From NCBI GenBank assembly GCA_938015295.1, contig CALLQB010000013.1, positions 1-48,433 on the forward strand: 48,433 bases of DNA. Reading direction: 5' to 3'. A program made the position numbers and the translations under genes. Below are positions 8,662 through 17,326 of the stretch, in pieces. Within the stretch, counting starts at the first letter, position 1. Every line of letters starts with the position of its first letter. This DNA is from an uncultured Acidimicrobiales bacterium (GTDB lineage Bacteria > Actinomycetota > Acidimicrobiia > Acidimicrobiales > SHLQ01). The notes under the pieces are model-generated. The model saw only the letters and a program-made list of their open reading frames with translations. It made no database searches and had not been told where the DNA came from.

Positions 8662-9600
8662 ATGACACTGCAACAGCCCATCCTCGGTATCAACGGCCTG
8701 TCAAAGACCTACGGCTCCTACGTGGCGGTGAACAATCTCTCGCTGTCGGTCGAGGCCGGCGAAATCTTTGGGATCCTTGGCAGCAACGGGGCCGGCAAGA
8801 CCACCTCGGTGGAATGCGCCCAGGGGCTTCGGCGACCAGACGCCGGCACGATCGAAATTCTTGGCCACGACCCGATCAAGGGACGCACACAGCTTCGCGG
8901 TCGTGTGGGCAGCCAGCTACAAGATGCAAACCTCCCCGACCGACTCAGAGTCGGCGAGGCGATCGGACTCTTTGCCAATTCGAAGACCCATGCGAGCGAA
9001 GCGATGAGCGACTGGGGCCTCGCCGATCTTGAGAAAACGCCGTTCGCCGGACTCTCGGGTGGACAGCGCCAACGATTGTTTCTTGCGTTGGCGCTGTTGA
9101 ATCGACCCGAGATCGTCTTTCTCGACGAGCTCACTCAAGGGCTCGATCCGCACGCGAGACGTTCGGTCTGGAGCCTCATTGAACAGGTCCGTGAGAGAGG
9201 AACCACCGTCGTACTCGTCACCCATTTCATGGAAGAGGCCGAGGTACTCTGCGACCGAGTGGCGGTGATGACCGCTGGCGAGCTTGTTGCGTTGGGAACC
9301 CCAACAGAACTCATCGAGCGTTACGGGCCCGGCGTCCGAATGCGATTTGGCGCTGACCGCCGCGACGTCGAATGGCTCGAACGGGTACAAGGCGTCGCTT
9401 CAGCGACGATGTTCGGAACCGAGGTCGAGTTGTCGGGCTCTTCGCAAATGATCGCCCACGTCGGCTCGGCGCTCGTCGGCCGGGGTGCGGTGCCACCGGA
9501 CATTCGGGTTACCCAACCTGATCTCGAGCGGGCGCTCCTCGAACTCATCGAACAACCACACCGCGAACACGCCGAGCAACCACAAGGAGCGATGGCATGA
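8662..9600 (+). CDS. ABC transporter ATP-binding protein (drug exporter type)
   Basis: This 312-residue ATPase has Walker A GSNGAGKTTS (about 40-49), signature LSGGQ (131-135), Walker B IVFLDE (151-156) and a switch His in VLVTHFMEEAE. The C-terminal extension, about 80 residues beyond the nucleotide-binding domain, is typical of DrrA/CcmA-type exporter subunits. It would power the permease encoded directly after it, with which it overlaps as ATGA. Its promoter matches that of the two-component system, so sensing and export may be co-regulated. The exported compound is unknown; toxic catabolic intermediates or antibiotics are possible. Confidence 0.92.
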   Translation: MTLQQPILGINGLSKTYGSYVAVNNLSLSVEAGEIFGILGSNGAGKTTSVECAQGLRRPDAGTIEILGHDPIKGRTQLRGRVGSQLQDANLPDRLRVGEAIGLFANSKTHASEAMSDWGLADLEKTPFAGLSGGQRQRLFLALALLNRPEIVFLDELTQGLDPHARRSVWSLIEQVRERGTTVVLVTHFMEEAEVLCDRVAVMTAGELVALGTPTELIERYGPGVRMRFGADRRDVEWLERVQGVASATMFGTEVELSGSSQMIAHVGSALVGRGAVPPDIRVTQPDLERALLELIEQPHREHAEQPQGAMA

Positions 9601-10388
9601 CGACCACCACAACACCAGGCCCCGCCACAGGGACCGTCCAGCTACTCCTTCGCATGTACCGCAACGAGATGCGCCTGTTCTTTCGCGAGCTGCAGGTTCT
9701 CGTGTTCGTGTTCGGGTTTCCTATCGTGACCGTGTTGATACTCGGCGGTGTGTTCGGAAACGGCAACGACGACGAGGGATTTGAGTTCGTTAACCCCCAG
9801 CATTTTTATGTTGCTGCGTACTTTGGCGTCGTGTTGGCGGCGATCGGGCTGATCATGCTTCCCGCCCACGTCGCCTCGTATCGCGAGCGCGGCGTTCTTC
9901 GAAGGTTCGATACCGCGGGCTTTCCGATCTGGGCGTTCCCTGCCGTGCAGTTCTTGGCTGGCATCACGTTCGCCCTCATGGGTTTCAGCGCGTTGATCGT
10001 GACCGCGTTCGCGAGCAGCGGGTTCCCGGGAATGGAAAACGCCCCTCGAACCCTGCTTGGGCTCGCTGCAGGAACCGCGACCTTTGTCAGCATCGGTGTC
10101 GCATTGGGCATGTTGTTGCCGAGCGGTCGGGCAGCTCAAGGCCTCGGGCTCACCCTCTTTTTTCCCATGTTTCTTCTCGCGGGAGGTGGGCCGCCTCCGG
10201 AGGCGCTTTCGCCGACGATGAAACAGATTTCGCAGTTCATGCCGCTCTCGCATGTCATCCGCGCAGCGCAAGAGCCGTGGCTGGGTCTTGGCGACGGCAT
10301 TGCTCATTTGTGGATTCTGCTCGGTGTCTTCGTTGCCGCAACCGCAGTTTGGCTTGTTCGAAGCTCGGTCGTTGTGCGGTCGGCGTGA
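9597..10388 (+). CDS. ABC-2 type transporter permease
   Basis: The 263-residue integral membrane protein has an N-terminal cytoplasmic stretch and about six hydrophobic segments, including LVFVFGFPIVTVLILGG and a C-terminal segment ending VFVAATAVWLV. It shows the ABC-2 pattern seen in DrrB/YadH-type exporters, including a PLSHVIRAAQEPW-like loop before the last helix. It overlaps the ATPase gene by four bases and should form a dimeric or half-size exporter with it. It is convergent with the CMD-family gene, with an 11-bp gap. Confidence 0.88.
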   Translation: MTTTTTPGPATGTVQLLLRMYRNEMRLFFRELQVLVFVFGFPIVTVLILGGVFGNGNDDEGFEFVNPQHFYVAAYFGVVLAAIGLIMLPAHVASYRERGVLRRFDTAGFPIWAFPAVQFLAGITFALMGFSALIVTAFASSGFPGMENAPRTLLGLAAGTATFVSIGVALGMLLPSGRAAQGLGLTLFFPMFLLAGGGPPPEALSPTMKQISQFMPLSHVIRAAQEPWLGLGDGIAHLWILLGVFVAATAVWLVRSSVVVRSA

Positions 10389-10399
10389 TGGCCTGTCGG

Positions 10400-10957
10400 T
10401 CAGCTGGGAAAGCCTGGGATACCTTCGTCGAGCTCGACGCCAGTGCTGTTGAGGAATCCCGATACGAGCCGGTAGAACCCAGCGACAACCAGAAGTTCGA
10501 TCATCTGCTCGTCAGACCATTTTTTGCTCAGTGCGGCCCAGGTCGCGTCGGTGACGCAATCGTCGGCATGCAGCTCGTCAGCCAGAGCGATGAGGGCGAG
10601 ATCATCATCTGACCACCGATGCCCGGATGGGTCTTGGGTTAGCGCCCTGATCTCGGCGTCGGTCAGGCCGCACTGCTTCCCGATGACCGTGTGCTGGCCA
10701 AACTCGTACTGGGCTTTCGCGTTGAAACCGATTCGCAGAATCACGACCTCTCGCTCGCGTTCTGGCAACAGGCCCTTGTTGAGCAGGAAACCGCCGAGCA
10801 AGTTGAATCGCTTGAGCAGTTTGGGATGTCGACCGAGAACGCCGAAAATGTTCAGCGGCGTACCATCGTGGGTCAATGCCGTCGAGAGGATCTCGGCGAG
10901 TTCACCATCGGGTTCGGTCACGGGATCGATGCGAGGAGAGCTAGGGCGGTCGGCCAT
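10400..10957 (-). CDS. Carboxymuconolactone decarboxylase (CMD) family protein
   Basis: A 185-residue all-helical protein of the CMD/AhpD fold. The core REREVVILRIGFNAKAQYEFGQH supplies the conserved Glu and His of the family, but the AhpD CxxC pair is absent (the stretch reads NAKA), so it is not a typical peroxidase-type AhpD. The helix DLALIALADELHADDCVTDATW is also characteristic. Function is likely a lactone decarboxylase-like or isomerase-like step. Its start ATG overlaps the upstream SDR stop as TGATG, so the two form a coupled operon. Confidence 0.85.
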   Translation of the reverse strand: MADRPSSPRIDPVTEPDGELAEILSTALTHDGTPLNIFGVLGRHPKLLKRFNLLGGFLLNKGLLPEREREVVILRIGFNAKAQYEFGQHTVIGKQCGLTDAEIRALTQDPSGHRWSDDDLALIALADELHADDCVTDATWAALSKKWSDEQMIELLVVAGFYRLVSGFLNSTGVELDEGIPGFPS

Positions 10958-11784
10958 CAGGTGCGCCGTCCAGCCTCGTGAAACTCCATGTTCTTGCCGA
11001 GGTGGAACCGCTGTGGTGTCATGCCTGACGCGGTTTGTCCAGCATCGACGACCAGCGTGTGACCGCTGACGTACTTCGATTCATCACAGGCAAGAAAGAG
11101 CGCGGCATTCGCAATATCTTCGGGGAAACCGGCATAGCCGAGTGGCGAGCCGCCAGCGATTCGCTCGGTTGCGCCCTCGATGTCGCTGTGATCTCCGGCA
11201 ACGCCTGCGGTCATGGCGGTGACAGTGTTGCCGGGAGAAATCGCGTTGACTCGAATCGCGTACTGAGCGAGTTCGTTCGCCACAGACTTCGTCAAACCAA
11301 TGACGCCATGTTTCGCTGCGGTGTACACGTGTGGGCCCAGTCCGCCGAGAATTCCGGCGGTGCTCGACGTCGAGATGATTGCTCCCGAGTTCTGCGGCCG
11401 CATGACCCGTGCAGCATGTTTCGTTCCGAGGAACACGCCACGAAGCAAGATGTTCATGGTGTTGTCCCAGGCTTCGATGCTGGTTTCTGAGATCGGGCCG
11501 ACGGCACCAACGATGCCCGCATTGTTGAACATCACGTCGAGCTGCCCGAATTCGGCTACCGCCATGTCGACGGCGGCCGCGATATCGTCCTCGATCGTCA
11601 CGTTGCATTCGGCGAACCGTGTGGCGTCGCCGATCTCGGCGGCGAGCGCGGCGCCCACCTCTGCCTGCATGTCGGCGATGACCACGCTGGCTCCTTCATC
11701 AACAAAGCGCCGCACGGTGCCCGCGCCGATGCCGCTTGCGCCGCCGGTTACTACGGCAACTTTTCCTTCAAGACGTCCGGCCAT
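10957..11784 (-). CDS. Short-chain dehydrogenase/reductase (SDR), type 1
   Basis: A classical SDR of 275 residues with cofactor motif TGGASGIG, NNAG, catalytic Ser in STSSTAG and YTAAKHG (Tyr-x3-Lys). The Asp in VVIADMQ after beta-2 predicts NAD specificity. The last 20 or so residues extend beyond the usual VDAG-type end. It would interconvert a hydroxyl and a ketone. AGGGGA six bases before the ATG at 11784 fixes the start. It is the first gene of an operon with the CMD protein and is divergent from the VOC gene. No operator-like dyad was seen in this divergent gap. Confidence 0.92.
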   Translation of the reverse strand: MAGRLEGKVAVVTGGASGIGAGTVRRFVDEGASVVIADMQAEVGAALAAEIGDATRFAECNVTIEDDIAAAVDMAVAEFGQLDVMFNNAGIVGAVGPISETSIEAWDNTMNILLRGVFLGTKHAARVMRPQNSGAIISTSSTAGILGGLGPHVYTAAKHGVIGLTKSVANELAQYAIRVNAISPGNTVTAMTAGVAGDHSDIEGATERIAGGSPLGYAGFPEDIANAALFLACDESKYVSGHTLVVDAGQTASGMTPQRFHLGKNMEFHEAGRRT

Positions 11785-11897
11785 GTTGTTTCCCCTGATT
11801 CGCTGTGTCGATGTTCGTAGAAGTGCAGTGAGATTGGCCGCCAGGACATTCGGGGGTCAAGTCACGCGCAATATTCGTCTCGACTCAACGCGACACC

Positions 11898-11903
11898 TAA
11901 GGT
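11898..11903 (+). promoter_or_regulatory. Leaderless -10 element for the VOC gene
   Basis: TAAGGT, six bases, then ATG at 11910. The spacing fits leaderless initiation and no Shine-Dalgarno is visible. Confidence 0.45.
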
Positions 11904-11909
11904 CCGCAC

Positions 11910-12383
11910 ATGACCTTTGACTATCAGCAGCTGTACCACACCGGCATTCGGGTTCCTGATCTTGAAGCAGCAATGGCCGAGCTCGGCTCGACGCTCAATG
12001 TCACTTGGGCTACCGCCGTCGACAATCCTGCGCAGGCGGTGTGGACACCCGACCAAGGTCAGCAGTCTCTGCGTCTCAAGTTCACGTATTCGTGCGAAGG
12101 TCCTCAACACATCGAGTTGCTCGAGGGTCCGGCCGGCTCACTATGGGACGGCCGCGAGCACCCCGGCGTGCACCATCAGGGTGTGTGGGTCGACGATGTT
12201 GCGGCCGAAGCCGACCGAGCACGAGCAGCCGGCTGGACTATCGCCGCCGCGGCCAAGTCGCCCGATGAGGGGTACGGCAACTTCGCTTACATCCAGCCGC
12301 CTTCGGGCATGATCGTCGAACTCGTCAACGCCGCGATCAAGCCGCGCTTCGATGCGTGGTGGGCCGGCGGAAGCCTCGGCTAA
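11910..12383 (+). CDS. VOC family protein (glyoxalase-like)
   Basis: A 157-residue vicinal-oxygen-chelate protein of the single-chain Glyoxalase_4/methylmalonyl-CoA-epimerase-like type. Metal-ligand candidates are the His in LYHTGIRV, the Glu in HIELLEG, His in VHHQGVWV and the Glu in GMIVELV. The beta-alpha-beta-beta-beta module is repeated twice. Members isomerise or cleave metal-chelated substrates; the substrate here is not evident. The gene is flanked by an SDR (divergent) and a thioesterase (convergent), consistent with CoA-ester catabolism. Confidence 0.85.
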   Translation: MTFDYQQLYHTGIRVPDLEAAMAELGSTLNVTWATAVDNPAQAVWTPDQGQQSLRLKFTYSCEGPQHIELLEGPAGSLWDGREHPGVHHQGVWVDDVAAEADRARAAGWTIAAAAKSPDEGYGNFAYIQPPSGMIVELVNAAIKPRFDAWWAGGSLG

Positions 12384-12390
12384 CAGATTG

Positions 12391-12403
12391 ATAGGGGTCA
12401 CTT
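12391..12403. repeat. Degenerate half of the GGGGTCAGGCAC repeat
   Basis: ATAGGGGTCACTT lies between two convergent genes and reads AAGTGACCCCTAT on the minus strand, as if the right arm AAGTGCCTGACCCCTAT had an internal deletion. The TGA stop of the thioesterase falls inside it. It may be a decayed copy. Confidence 0.4.
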
Positions 12404-13240
12404 GCGGGGGGTGATGACAATGGTGGCAGAGCCGGTTCCGAGGAAGTTGTGTTCGTCGAACATTCGGGCGCTGGCTTGGCCCACGCCATGGGCATTGATG
12501 ACGCAGGCGCAGTCGAGGCCAATCCATTCGCCTTCGGGATAGCGCGCGATGTGGAACGTGAGATCGGCGTTCGGTGAAACATAGGCCCCGAAGTCCATGT
12601 AGTTGGCTAAACCGCTGCTGAAGTCGCCGATGGTTGCCAACTGTTGAACGGGCGAAATCTTCTCGCCCTCAACCAATGGCTTACGCAGACGAATCCAGGC
12701 CGCCGCAGGGGTTCCTTGCCGTGTACCGCCGACGACGCGGCGCAACTCCATCGCGTTGGTGAAACCCGGCGGCGTCCAGTCGTCGAAGCCGCTCGGCATA
12801 AACGTTTCAGACAACGGAGCGTTGTGGTCTGGCGGGCGTGACCCAGCGGCGACCTCGTTCAGCTCAGTATCGACAGCCGCAGAAAGGTCGTTGCCGCTGT
12901 GGACCAATACGGCCGATGCACGCGACACCAGCGAACCTTCGTGCACTAGCCGTGCGTCGACGACATGTATTTTTCGACCCGCTCTCACCACCTCGGCTTC
13001 GAGATGTAACGGCGCCATCGGTACCGGTTTCAGCAGGTCGATGGTGAGTCGGCCGATTCGAGCGGGGTACGGCACCTTGACGTGCTCGATGGCCCGAGCG
13101 AGGATGCCGGCGACAGGTCCACCGTGGAGCGTTGTTGGATCCCAAGGACCTTGGGCGAGCAACGTAGGGACGACGACCTCGTGAGAGGCAGCCCCAGACG
13201 ACTCGCCAGAGACAAACATTGCAAGCGGTTCAGCACTCAT
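12398..13240 (-). CDS. Acyl-CoA thioesterase, double hotdog
   Basis: This 280-residue protein has two hotdog-like halves. The first shows TLHGGPVAGILARAIEH, the family's conserved Gly-Gly-rich helix start; the second contains a WIRLRKPLVEG strand. It matches the TesB/4HBT_3 group that hydrolyses acyl-CoA thioesters. It is divergent from the DUF35-thiolase operon, with an operator-like dyad at 13329-13350 between them, which suggests the thioesterase belongs to the same regulon and may release a dead-end acyl-CoA. The stop codon lies in a degenerate copy of the dispersed repeat. Confidence 0.85.
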   Translation of the reverse strand: MSAEPLAMFVSGESSGAASHEVVVPTLLAQGPWDPTTLHGGPVAGILARAIEHVKVPYPARIGRLTIDLLKPVPMAPLHLEAEVVRAGRKIHVVDARLVHEGSLVSRASAVLVHSGNDLSAAVDTELNEVAAGSRPPDHNAPLSETFMPSGFDDWTPPGFTNAMELRRVVGGTRQGTPAAAWIRLRKPLVEGEKISPVQQLATIGDFSSGLANYMDFGAYVSPNADLTFHIARYPEGEWIGLDCACVINAHGVGQASARMFDEHNFLGTGSATIVITPRK

Positions 13241-13328
13241 GAGTGTCCGATGGTGTCACGTTTGTCCTCACCGCAACTAGTCCCGAACGCTTTGGCGACG
13301 AATCATTCTGCGAGCCGATCTGGGCAAG

Positions 13329-13350
13329 AATTAATCGCTTGGTTAGTTTA
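13329..13350. promoter_or_regulatory. Operator-like dyad, site 2 of 6
   Basis: AATTAATCGCTTGGTTAGTT; the right half GCTTGGTTAGTT is identical to the site at 41889. It lies in the divergent thioesterase/DUF35 gap, 16 bases upstream of the TACAGT hexamer at 13366-13371, where a bound repressor would block polymerase. Confidence 0.55.
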
Positions 13351-13365
13351 TTGACTACCGTTGTC

Positions 13366-13371
13366 TACAGT
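13366..13371 (+). promoter_or_regulatory. -10 element of the DUF35-thiolase operon
   Basis: TACAGT, six bases, then GTG at 13378. The transcript would begin near 13378. That GTG opens the same frame as the DUF35 gene, but the ATG at 13459 with its own GGGAG is the likelier translation start. Confidence 0.4.
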
Positions 13372-13458
13372 TAGTACGTGCGAGAATTCTCGCAGCCAAA
13401 GACACGGATCGTCCTCGCATACGCTGCGAACAGTCCAAACATTCGGGAGCTCCATTTC

Positions 13459-13890
13459 ATGGGTAAGCAAGTGCCGGTCGCCGAGGGTGTATTCACCTGG
13501 CCATCCGACGAACCACGTCTCATCGGTAGCAAATGCACCGACTGCGGGAACGTCATGTTCCCCACCCAATCCGGATGCCCCAAGTGCAGCGGACAGACAA
13601 CCGAAACGGTCGAACTCGGCCGCACCGGCACGCTCTGGACCTGGACGGTGCAGGGCTATCCGCCAAAGTCGCCGCCCTACGCCGGCGATGCCAGCCCCAA
13701 AACCTTCGAACCATTCGGCGTGGGCTACGTCGAACTGCCCGGAGAAGTAAAGGTCGAAACCCGTCTTACGGTGTCTGACCCCGAACACATCGAAATCGGC
13801 ATGGAGATGGAACTTACCTTCGTGCCTTTGTACACCAATGACGACGGCGACGAAGTTGTGACCTTCGCGTTCGCCCCAACCGCGAGTTAG
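13459..13890 (+). CDS. DUF35 / OB-fold zinc-ribbon protein
   Basis: The 143-residue protein has an N-terminal rubredoxin-like zinc ribbon (CTDCGNVMFPTQSGCPKC, four Cys) and a C-terminal OB fold with GVGYVELPGEVKVETRL. In known systems DUF35 proteins partner a lipid-transfer-type thiolase, for example ChsH2 with Ltp2 in mycobacterial steroid side-chain degradation, to make a working acyl-CoA aldolase or thiolase. The thiolase gene follows nine bases later, so the same complex is likely here. The ATG at 13459 (GGGAG nine bases before) is preferred; an in-frame GTG at 13378 would add 27 residues of non-family sequence. Confidence 0.9.
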   Translation: MGKQVPVAEGVFTWPSDEPRLIGSKCTDCGNVMFPTQSGCPKCSGQTTETVELGRTGTLWTWTVQGYPPKSPPYAGDASPKTFEPFGVGYVELPGEVKVETRLTVSDPEHIEIGMEMELTFVPLYTNDDGDEVVTFAFAPTAS

Positions 13891-13898
13891 GAATCGAC

Positions 13899-15050
13899 AT
13901 GACCACAGATGATGTAGCAATCGTAGGCATCGGCATGCACCCATTCGGGCGCCACGAAGGCGTTTCCGGCATGGATATGGGCGTGTCCGCCGTTCGCACG
14001 GCCTGCGCCGACGCAGGCGTTGAATGGTCCGACATCCAGTTCGCGTTCGGCGGCAGCGCAGCAGCCGGAAACCCCGACACAATGGTGAGCAAACTCGGCC
14101 TTACCGGCCTGCAGTTCATCAACGTCGTCAACGGCTGCGCCACCGGCGGCTCGGCATTGTTCTCGGCCTACAACTCGATCAAGTCCGGCATGTTCGACCT
14201 TGGTATCGCCATTGGTTTCGACAAACACGAACGCGGCGCTTTTCGCGTCAACACCAGGTCGTCAGGGCTTGGCGACTGGTACGGCGAGTCGGGTATGGCG
14301 CTCACCACGCAGTTCTTCGGCATGAAGATCAACCGCTACATGCACGAATACGGCATCAGCAACGATTCACTGGCCCGAGTCTCGGAGAAGGCGTTCCGCA
14401 ACGGTTCGAAGAACGAAAACGCCTGGCGACGCAAGCCATTGAGCATGGACGAAGTCAAAGAATCAGCGATGCTCAGCTATCCGCTCACCCAGTACATGTT
14501 CTGTTCACCTGGCGAGGGGGGCGTCGCGCTGATCCTTGCCCGCGCCGACCAAGCACACAAGTACACCGACACTCCTGTGTACCTCAAGAGCGCCGTGGTG
14601 CGTTCGCGTCGTTTCGGTTCGTTCGAGGTGATGGCCCCGAGTGTTGCGCTCGAGCACAACGCTGGGCCAACGGTCGACGCATCAGCTGCAGCCTTTGAGA
14701 TGGCGGGAATCGGTCCCGAAGACATCGATGTTGCGCAATTACAAGACACCGAATCCGGTGCCGAGATCATGCACATGGCCGAAAACGGCTTCTGCGAACA
14801 TGGCGAACAAGAACATATGCTCGCTATGGGAGAAACCGAGATCGGTGGCCGCCTTCCGGTGAACACTGACGGCGGTTGCCTCGCAAACGGCGAACCAATC
14901 GGCGCATCGGGTCTTCGCCAGGTGTACGAGAATGTGCTCCAGTTGCGTGGCGATGCTGGCGAACGTCAGGTGCCAAACAACCCCAAGACGGCCTACACCC
15001 ACGTGTACGGTGCCCCCGGTATTTCCGGCGTCACCATCTTGGCCAAGTAA
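13899..15050 (+). CDS. Lipid-transfer protein / thiolase family (SCP-x type)
   Basis: This 383-residue protein has the thiolase double fold. Cys80 in VVNGCATGG occupies the nucleophile position, and the C-terminal GGCLANGEPIGASG and HVYGAPGISGVTILAK loops are typical of SCP-x/lipid-transfer thiolases. It may act as a 3-ketoacyl-CoA thiolase or, with the DUF35 partner, as a retro-aldolase that trims a branched side chain. The retained Cys leaves true thiolysis possible. It is the second gene of the operon running from DUF35 to the VOC gene at 17697. Confidence 0.9.
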   Translation: MTTDDVAIVGIGMHPFGRHEGVSGMDMGVSAVRTACADAGVEWSDIQFAFGGSAAAGNPDTMVSKLGLTGLQFINVVNGCATGGSALFSAYNSIKSGMFDLGIAIGFDKHERGAFRVNTRSSGLGDWYGESGMALTTQFFGMKINRYMHEYGISNDSLARVSEKAFRNGSKNENAWRRKPLSMDEVKESAMLSYPLTQYMFCSPGEGGVALILARADQAHKYTDTPVYLKSAVVRSRRFGSFEVMAPSVALEHNAGPTVDASAAAFEMAGIGPEDIDVAQLQDTESGAEIMHMAENGFCEHGEQEHMLAMGETEIGGRLPVNTDGGCLANGEPIGASGLRQVYENVLQLRGDAGERQVPNNPKTAYTHVYGAPGISGVTILAK

Positions 15051-15052
15051 GG

Positions 15053-15751
15053 GTGGCCAGATCAGTCGATCTTGGCGCCTCCTTTCTTCCTGACCTCGAC
15101 GGGGTTTGCGAAGTGCTGCTCGTACGACACGGCGAGCAGGCGTTTGTTCCAAACATGGTCGTTGCCGACGGCATCGACGCTCCGCTCTCTGACCTTGGCC
15201 GCCAGCAGGCGGCCGCGGTCGGCGAGCGCCTCGCTTCGACCGATATCGCCATGGTGTACGCCAGCCCCCTCCAACGGGCCCTGCATACCGGCGAAGCCAT
15301 TGCTGGTCATCACGGCCAGACGCCCGAGGTGCGCGACGAACTTCAGGAAATCAACCTGTTCGCGAATGTTCCACAAGATGTTGGCCTGCTCGACTCGATC
15401 GGCGCCGACGCGGTCCGAGCGATTTACAAAGAAGCCAACCGCACCAACATGTGGGACGCCTACACCCACTCCGAACCTGTCGATGCTTTTCGTTCGCGGA
15501 TCGTGTCGACAATCGATCAGATCATCGACAGCCACCTAGGCGACCGTGTCGTTGTGGCCTGTCACGGCGGCGTCATCAACACCTATCTTTCGCACTGCTT
15601 TCAGTCTGCGATTGACCGGGTGTGTACCATCCATCACACGTCGATCACCACCGTTCGCGGGGTAGACGATCGTCGGGCTGTCGTGTCGGTCAACGACTTC
15701 GACCATGTGAAATCTCTGCAAACAGAAATCAATCCTTTTAACGCATCCTAA
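15053..15751 (+). CDS. Histidine phosphatase family protein
   Basis: A phosphoglycerate-mutase-like phosphatase of about 232 residues, with the catalytic LLVRHGEQ motif and a second His in VVACHGGVINTYL. The Glu of the family lies in the RDELQEINLF region. The start is uncertain: GTG at 15053, three bases after the thiolase stop, or GTG at 15113, which would begin directly at LLVRHGEQ. A much longer frame overlapping the thiolase is rejected. Its role in a CoA-ester operon is unclear; it might remove a phosphate added by one of the APH-like kinases in the region. Confidence 0.82.
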   Translation: MARSVDLGASFLPDLDGVCEVLLVRHGEQAFVPNMVVADGIDAPLSDLGRQQAAAVGERLASTDIAMVYASPLQRALHTGEAIAGHHGQTPEVRDELQEINLFANVPQDVGLLDSIGADAVRAIYKEANRTNMWDAYTHSEPVDAFRSRIVSTIDQIIDSHLGDRVVVACHGGVINTYLSHCFQSAIDRVCTIHHTSITTVRGVDDRRAVVSVNDFDHVKSLQTEINPFNAS

Positions 15752-15763
15752 GGAGCGCACCAT

Positions 15764-17326
15764 ATGTCTGTCCTGACCAAAGGCTTTGCCGAGCAACGAG
15801 GGTCAGAGATGGCGCTGGTCGACGACTTCGCCATGTTGACTTGGGCCGAGCTCGATTCCCGAGTCAATCAGGTGATTCACAGCTTTCGGTCTGCGGGCAT
15901 TATGGCCGGCGACACCATTTCGATCGTCAGCGGTAACCGGATCGAATGGTTCGAGATAGCTCTTGCCTGCTCGAACATGGGCGTCACATTCGTGCCGATC
16001 AACTGGCACCTCGTCGCTCCCGAGATCGCCTACATTCTCGACGACTCCGATTCGAAGGCGGTCATTGCCGGCCATCAGTTCGTCGAGACCGTCGCCAAGG
16101 CACTCGAAGATGAACGGTCCAGCCGCATCGAGCTGGCGCTAGTGGCCGGCGCACCAGCGACAGGCCGGTTCGGCAACTACGACGACTTCGTCTCGGCAGG
16201 GGCAACCAACGAGCCTGATGACCAGAGCTTCGGTGGGCCGATGTTCTACACCTCTGGCACCACCGGCAACCCCAAGGGTGTCCGCGGTTCGATGGCCAAC
16301 ATGGAACCTGGCACAACACCCGAGATCTGGCATCTGATCGGGGCCGGGTTCGCAGCGATGATGACGGTGCCCGGCATCACCGTTCTTTGCGGACCGGTCT
16401 ACCACTCGGCCCAGTGGGCGTTTTCGTTCCTACCGATGATGGCTGGTTCCGCAACCGTCATGCAGCACAAGTACGACAGCGCCGAGGTGCTCAAGCTCAT
16501 CGACACGCACAAAGCCACCAACATCCACTTGGTGCCGACCCAGATGAAACGGCTCGTCGATCTACCCGATGACATCAAAGCATCGTTTGACGGTTCGTCG
16601 CTCGAGTTGGTGCTTCACGGCGCAGCACCGTGCCCCCCGGTGGTCAAGCGTTCCCTCATCGACTGGTGGGGGCCAAAGATCACCGAGTACTACGGCTCGA
16701 CCGAAGGCTCGGTTATCACCATCATCGATTCTGAACAATGGCTGGCGAAGGGCGGCAGCGTGGGGCCCGCCATGGACCATATGGAGATCATGGTCGTCGA
16801 CGACGACGGCAAACTCCTCGGACCAAACGAGCAAGGCACGCTGTACTTTCGCAACGGTATGGGGCAGGACTTCGAGTACCACAAAGCCCCCGAGAAGACC
16901 GAAGAGGCGCACCGCGAACCGGGCGTGTTCACCACCGGCGACATGGGTTACCTCGACGACGACGGCTACCTGTGGCTCAGCGATCGCAAGATCGACATGA
17001 TTATCTCGGGCGGCGTCAACATCTACCCGGCCGAGATCGAGGGCGCCCTAGGCGGCCACGACCTGGTCGCCGATGTCACCGTCATTGGAGTGCCGAACGA
17101 AGAGTTCGGCGAAGAGGTCAAAGCCATCGTTGTGCCAAACGACGGCGTGGAAGCCAACGATGAGTTGCAGGCAACGCTGGCTGCGTTCTGCCGCGAAAAC
17201 CTCGCCGGGTACAAGTGCCCGAGATCATTCGACTTTCTCGAAGAATTGCCCCGCACCGGCACCGGCAAGGTGCAAAAACGCAAGCTACGCGAACACTATT
17301 GGGAAGGGCACGAGCGTCAGATCTGA
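15764..17326 (+). CDS. AMP-dependent acyl-CoA synthetase / ligase (FadD-like)
   Basis: The 520-residue ANL-superfamily enzyme has the P-loop YTSGTTGNPKG near residue 165, an ITEYYGSTEG adenine motif, the hinge/aspartate region FTTGDMGYLDDDGYLWLSDRKIDMI, and the C-terminal lysine motif LPRTGTGKVQKRKLRE. It should adenylate a carboxylic acid and transfer it to CoA, feeding the thiolase-DUF35 pair encoded upstream. AAGGAG eight bases before the ATG at 15764 fixes the start. Chain-length or ring specificity is not readable; steroid or bicyclic acids are as possible as fatty acids. Confidence 0.93.
   Translation: MSVLTKGFAEQRGSEMALVDDFAMLTWAELDSRVNQVIHSFRSAGIMAGDTISIVSGNRIEWFEIALACSNMGVTFVPINWHLVAPEIAYILDDSDSKAVIAGHQFVETVAKALEDERSSRIELALVAGAPATGRFGNYDDFVSAGATNEPDDQSFGGPMFYTSGTTGNPKGVRGSMANMEPGTTPEIWHLIGAGFAAMMTVPGITVLCGPVYHSAQWAFSFLPMMAGSATVMQHKYDSAEVLKLIDTHKATNIHLVPTQMKRLVDLPDDIKASFDGSSLELVLHGAAPCPPVVKRSLIDWWGPKITEYYGSTEGSVITIIDSEQWLAKGGSVGPAMDHMEIMVVDDDGKLLGPNEQGTLYFRNGMGQDFEYHKAPEKTEEAHREPGVFTTGDMGYLDDDGYLWLSDRKIDMIISGGVNIYPAEIEGALGGHDLVADVTVIGVPNEEFGEEVKAIVVPNDGVEANDELQATLAAFCRENLAGYKCPRSFDFLEELPRTGTGKVQKRKLREHYWEGHERQI

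Noticed and set aside
13378..13458. GTG start adding 27 residues to the DUF35 protein
   Set aside because: The added residues are not family-like and the downstream ATG has GGGAG. The position is kept only as a probable transcription start.
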